Source: Hymenopus coronatus | Lineage: Eukaryota > Arthropoda > Insecta > Mantodea > Hymenopodidae | NCBI GenBank assembly: GCA_030762935.1 | Contig: CM060900.1 | Span: 386,718,132 to 386,782,131 of the forward strand | Direction of reading: 5' to 3' | DNA length: 64,000 bases | Part shown: piece after piece, positions 59,505 through 64,000 of the stretch | Position numbering within the stretch: position 1 is the stretch's first letter | Layout: each line of letters opens with the position of its first letter | Program-made: the position numbers and the translations under genes | The notes under the pieces: model-generated | The model's input: only the letters and a program-made list of their open reading frames with translations | Database searches by the model: none | Told to the model about the DNA's origin: nothing

Positions 59505-59534
59505 TCTTGTATTTCTCTTCCATTGCAGGTAAGT
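59505..59534 (+). promoter_or_regulatory. Candidate recursive splice (ratchet) site
   Basis: A pyrimidine-rich tract (TCTTGTATTTCTCTTCCATT) ends in GCAG at 59528, and a consensus 5' splice site GTAAGT starts at 59529. This zero-length exon arrangement (Y-tract, CAG|GTAAGT) is the signature described for recursive splicing in long insect introns. The exon-like alternative is weak, because any exon here would start by immediately regenerating a donor. Confidence 0.5.
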
Positions 59535-59539
59535 GTTTA

Positions 59540-62341
59540 ATGCAGCTCCAGTGCAATACAAGTCCGAGTTACGTTGCACCGATATAATTTAGGTATGATT
59601 TTGTAATATATTTATAAATACTCATAGATAGCTAGTACTAATATTTTAAACTTAGTTGTAGATTAAGACTAACAGAACAAGATATGTATCGCTAAAATGA
59701 GGTTGGCTTGTCTCTTTGTTATACAGGATGACGTAAATAGTATGTTTGCCTCTGGAATTTGAAGAATAACCACTATGAACTCTTAAAATATCGTTAGCTT
59801 GTGTAGAAAAATAAAGGCATAGTTTAAATTTGCCATTTTCTTATTTATTACTTATTTGCTGAGAATTAGAGATATAAAATTGTAGAGCTCTATTTCATTT
59901 TGATTAAGAATTGCATATCCTGTACTTAGGTATTCTGTCGCTCGTTTGAAGCCCATAAGGAATATAATAATAGAACATTTTCAAAAGTATTGATACTTAA
60001 ACCCCTAAAGCATAGCATATTTTAAGTTGAGTTGAATGCTTGGATATATACGTACTCTAGAAGACTGAAGCTGTAGTAATCATGCCTTCATCTGTTGCAG
60101 CCTATTTATTACTTAGAAAATTGTCAAATAACAAGCCGCTTGAATGTATGCATTTTTAAATGACAATATTGAATATTTTTTCCATAAAGTTGGTCTTACT
60201 TACTCACCAAAATTCCAAACATGTTTTTTAAATTGTATTCATATCATTAGCATATTTGAGATTAGTAATTTTTATTAGCTATTTAACAAATCTCCAGCTA
60301 TACAAATTAAATTATAATTTTGAAAAAATATAAGAATAAAACTTTCGTTTAATAGTAATAAAGCAAACATGCATACGGCATTTTTGCAGCTATTTTGGTG
60401 CTTTAAGTGAAGAGAACATTTTAAACTTTCAATTACTGTAACTTCTTGAATTATCGTATATTTTTAGTAATTTTTAAAAGTAGTAAGCATTATCCTACAT
60501 TCTATTAATTCTTTCTCGAGCTTATATAGAAAAAATAAGCAAAATGGCTAAATACTACTCCGCGCGACACATTAATAATGAAAAAAATAATAAGAACAGA
60601 ATTGATGTTCGCTAGAGAATTTAAGTACTTATAGGGGACCGGGTAGTATGTTCATGGGAACTTAAATACTGAATCACGTGTGGCATTATAAAAACATCCA
60701 AAGATAAACGTTGTAAAGGGCATTTGAAGTTTCGCTTCAAAGTAATTTGATAAATACCAGCACAAATTTAATTGTTGGAAAATTTCTGGGTACTCTTAAG
60801 AAAAAAATACGACAGTTCACTAATTACAACGAAAATGGTGAGCGTGTTACAGGTCTTCAAGAGGAACGTTCTGGTTCTTACGATGTCCTGTTAAAAGCAG
60901 TTGTCTAACTTCTAGGAAGTCGGAACCTAACTATATATGAATATACATTGAAATAGACGGATGTTTTTCAAACGGAGGTCATAACTGCAAGAAGTAGCCA
61001 TTACTGCAGCCCTCGCTTTGACCAAATCTTAGCGATGAACTGGATATGGGCTTTAGAACGTTTGGGGAAAGGCTCTCTCCCCCTACTTTGAAACGAACAT
61101 TTACCAACGGATATTCAGCAAACTTTGAAAACGTAGCCCTCTCCAAAGTTTCACCCCAGCACAGTACTCTCTCGGCATTCCCTTTCAAGTGCAGCTATGA
61201 AATTAACACCCCGACTACAATGCCTTGTGCTTCAACTGAAAAGCCGTTTTAGAAACGCTTCGGTACATTAAGGTCTTAGTGAGCCATTAAAAGAAACCCA
61301 TATCTTAGTAACAAAAAAGTATTCCTAAGCAAAATGAAGCTGGGCTATTAGGTTGCAAGGAAAAGTGAACGTATAGTTAGTATGATAGCTCTTTTATAAT
61401 GATTTCTATTCTATAAATCAAGCAAATAAGTATTCCAACTTTAAACGCTAAAGCGCCAAGTTCATTGGAAAACTATTAAAACCGTTAGCAATGCGTGACA
61501 TTAGTGACTTAACCGTCCTAACTATCAAGTTGACTTTTTAGCAACGCAAACTCGAAAGTACAATACTTGTACTGTGTGCTTCATATACATATAGCTCAAT
61601 TAAGTTAATTGTGTGGCATTAACCAGTAGGCGGCTTCGAGAATTGTGTTTCCTGTCTAAAACTGGCATCTACTAATGTAGTTTGTAATACCAGCTTTAGT
61701 ACAACAAATCGTTCCACTGCACAGCTTAAGTAAATATTAAACACATCATATACAAAGCAATTCGTATTTTAGTCATGCAATATACTGAGCTGTATGTATC
61801 TGAAGCTCACTGAGACAGCAGAAATGTTAAGTCCACGGCTGGCTGTGTAACGAGTTGGTAAATTTAAACATGTTTTAACGACCCTACTACATCTACTAAT
61901 TCTTGTGACTTAGTGTTCAACTCGAATACACGTTACCTGCAGGTTTGTGAGGTATCTCCAATGGGCTTACTAATAAGCGTTCTGGTATCTATCCGCAATA
62001 CCATTATTCGGAGAAAGGTTAGGCAAGAGCTAAAAATAAAGTGGTACATTTAATAATTCTCATTAGAACGAAGCAAAAATTACAGCAATAGGGAGGAGAC
62101 AATCCTTTGATACTGGATTCAGAACTCTGTACCCTTCCGCCGGCGTACTAGTCCTTTATACTTAGCAAGCTGAAGTCAACATAAATAATAAACTATCCTA
62201 AATCTGGAGAATACAGAATTTGCTGTATTTGCAACTCTCAACCAATTTATTGAAATCATCGTCACACATTTGTTCAACACAATTATAATAAGAAATGTAT
62301 ATTCACTGTTCTATGTACGAAACTTTCCAACTTTCCATGAC

Positions 62342-62377
<36 letters not shown>

Positions 62378-63225
62378 AAATATAAAACCTTTTAACTGTC
62401 AAAACTTAAGATATATTAATAACAATATGAACAACCTAAACACAAAACAATTGTTGGTGTCAAGTGAAGGCGTTTAAATCTCTTCATACACTCAAAAATT
62501 AGCGTTTCTAAGATATTGAAAAAAATCAAGAGCGTTATTTTATGCCAGCAAGCATGTGACAGAACAAGATTATAGGAAAATGATGCACCTACAAATCTGA
62601 TTGCAGTAAAAATACTATAACTGTGCTAAAATATACATGGCGCTTTTCACGCCACTGGCAAGTTTAGAAATACGTATCCGTTTCTCGTGCTTCTACCGCA
62701 GTCGCTCCAGGAACAACGTGTTACCTTACGCTGTCCCCGGTGGCTGCTGGCTATGAAATATGAAATATATTGAAATGGCTGCCTGAGTGTTTTTCACAAC
62801 TGCGTGAAACTCTATACCATGGCACAGGGTTGGCCAGTTTACGGGTTCATCGTCACGTATTTTTGGCAGGTTATATGTTGGTCACATTAATTAACATGTT
62901 CTTAAAGTGCACTCTTTTCCAAGAATAAAGCACTTACGCAAGATACCCTTTGATCAGTCTTTTGAGATAATGGCAGAGGGAGATCAGAATGTCACATGGC
63001 TCCACCGACGGCTTCAGCAAATTCCCGATCCTCGTAATAAAACGAGCACATGCAACCTAATTTCTGCCTTTGCCCATTTAACTGTCACGAAGGACTAAGA
63101 ACAAAGGATAGCAATATTTCGTAAGAATGTTATGTGTAACTATTAAGCCACGTCCAGAATGAGATGTAAGCGCAGACGGAACGTAAGCGCAAGACTTTGC
63201 ACCCATGTCATACAATAGAAGCGTT
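59540..63225. other. Unassigned AT-rich sequence
   Basis: No gene recognised. A GC-richer patch at 60979-61252 is open on both strands (69 and 68 codons) without a domain. A (TA)n tract lies at 62344-62372. Confidence 0.4.
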
Positions 63226-63228
63226 CAC

Positions 63229-63853
63229 CTATTATCGGTGAGAAATTACCTTGTGATTGACATTCTGCTGAGACGTGGCCACCTCGGTGCGATGTTGTCC
63301 TATTTACTCGCTGTCCGTCTGCAGCGACAACCGTTCCATTGCTTCCTCTAAATGCCTTCTTCTCTCCATGCATACCTCTCGTATGTTGAACTATTTTTCC
63401 CCATTTCTCACTAGTTACCTCATCCATTCCTTTCCACATTGGGTCCTTTATGTCACTAAACGGAAAAGTTTTATTATTTCGGGTAAAGTGAACTCAACTT
63501 ACTTATCACGGATGTGAATGACAGTGTCACTCGTGATATTTCTAGGATGAGAACAAGAGCAATGTCCGCGATATAAAAGGTGGTAACGATTATAAATGTA
63601 AATCCTTACGGAATCACTATGTATAACATAACCGAACTTTTCACAGAATGAAATCAATCAGATTGCAAACAATTGATCAGTCATGCATGAGAACGCGTGC
63701 ACTGAACCACGTAGGTGTTGCAACACCGATGACATCACATCTCTGGCGGTTAGTATTCTTGCACTGTGATTGGTCAGCAACCCGACGAGCCCCTGTCAGC
63801 AGACGACATACCCCACAAGTGTCAATCACAAGGAAATTTCTCACCGATAATAG
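63229..63853. mobile_element. Candidate terminal-inverted-repeat DNA element
   Basis: A 35-base arm (63229-63263, CTATTATCGGTGAGAAATTA onward) returns as its reverse complement at 63819-63853 with 33 of 35 positions matching. The - strand inside the left part is open (63143-63439) and includes a KWGKIVQHTRGMHGEKKA segment that resembles the C-terminal region of some insect DNA-transposase ORFs, but I cannot assign a superfamily. Weaker symmetry may extend past both arms (GAACGTAAGCGCAAG on the left, complement of CTTGCGTTACGTAC on the right), so the true ends may lie near 63160 and 63920. Confidence 0.5.
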
Positions 63854-64000
63854 ACTCACGCAACGCGCTACACAAGCAACAGTTCGCGAACTCCAAACTT
63901 AGTGCTTGCGTTACGTACATAGAGGAAACATGTTGCATTCCTTACTCTATGCATTGCCTCCTATTCAACAGCAATGTGAGGGTTTACACTGCCTGTTGTA

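Noticed and set aside
62344..62372. (TA)n tract as an origin or regulatory site
   Set aside because: A plain dinucleotide microsatellite in AT-rich sequence, with nothing around it to suggest function.

Overview
The window looks like gene-poor, repeat-dense intergenic or intronic DNA from a large animal genome, most likely an insect. It is AT-rich. I see no bacterial-style operons, no rRNA, no free-standing tRNA and no complete protein-coding gene. The insect inference rests on mariner-type transposase remnants, two decayed non-LTR retrotransposons with insect-style reverse transcriptase blocks, and many tRNA-derived SINEs. Several unrelated SINE families plus long simple repeats fit a large hemimetabolous genome, but I cannot name the species.

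Layout. 0-3 kb: unassigned, with a long (AAT)n tract. 3-7 kb: a decayed LINE, then an uncharacterised ~0.9 kb non-coding repeat (called family A here) carrying an opposite-strand copy of itself. 7-20 kb: SINEs of families D, B, C and H, two more copies of A, and long unassigned stretches. 20.2-22.1 kb: an unusual island of short coding-like frames converging from both strands. 23-28 kb: two A copies, then an R1/LOA-type LINE interrupted by a SINE. 28-34.4 kb: a SINE of family E, a mariner-derived foldback element, and a 54-bp minisatellite. 36-39 kb: weak coding-like fragments, an A copy and a SINE. 42-50.6 kb: SINEs of families B, G, F and K, A copies, and a decayed family I. 51.4-52.4 kb: a 71-bp minisatellite. 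53-55.3 kb: a second copy of the same mariner foldback element, a second family I copy, and a SINE of family E.

The last 7 kb differs. Near 56.8-57.2 kb there is a CpG-rich, promoter-like segment ending in a consensus 5' splice site. At 59.53 kb a strong 3' splice site is fused directly to a consensus 5' splice site, which is the signature of a recursive-splicing (ratchet) site. Together these suggest a host gene on the + strand that starts in this window and continues past it. A 13-base match to a common sequencing-adapter end at 56,791, at the edge of the GC change, must be excluded first. At 63.2-63.9 kb lies a possible terminal-inverted-repeat element.

Family letters (A, B, C and so on) are my own labels for sequences that recur within this window. 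They are not database names.
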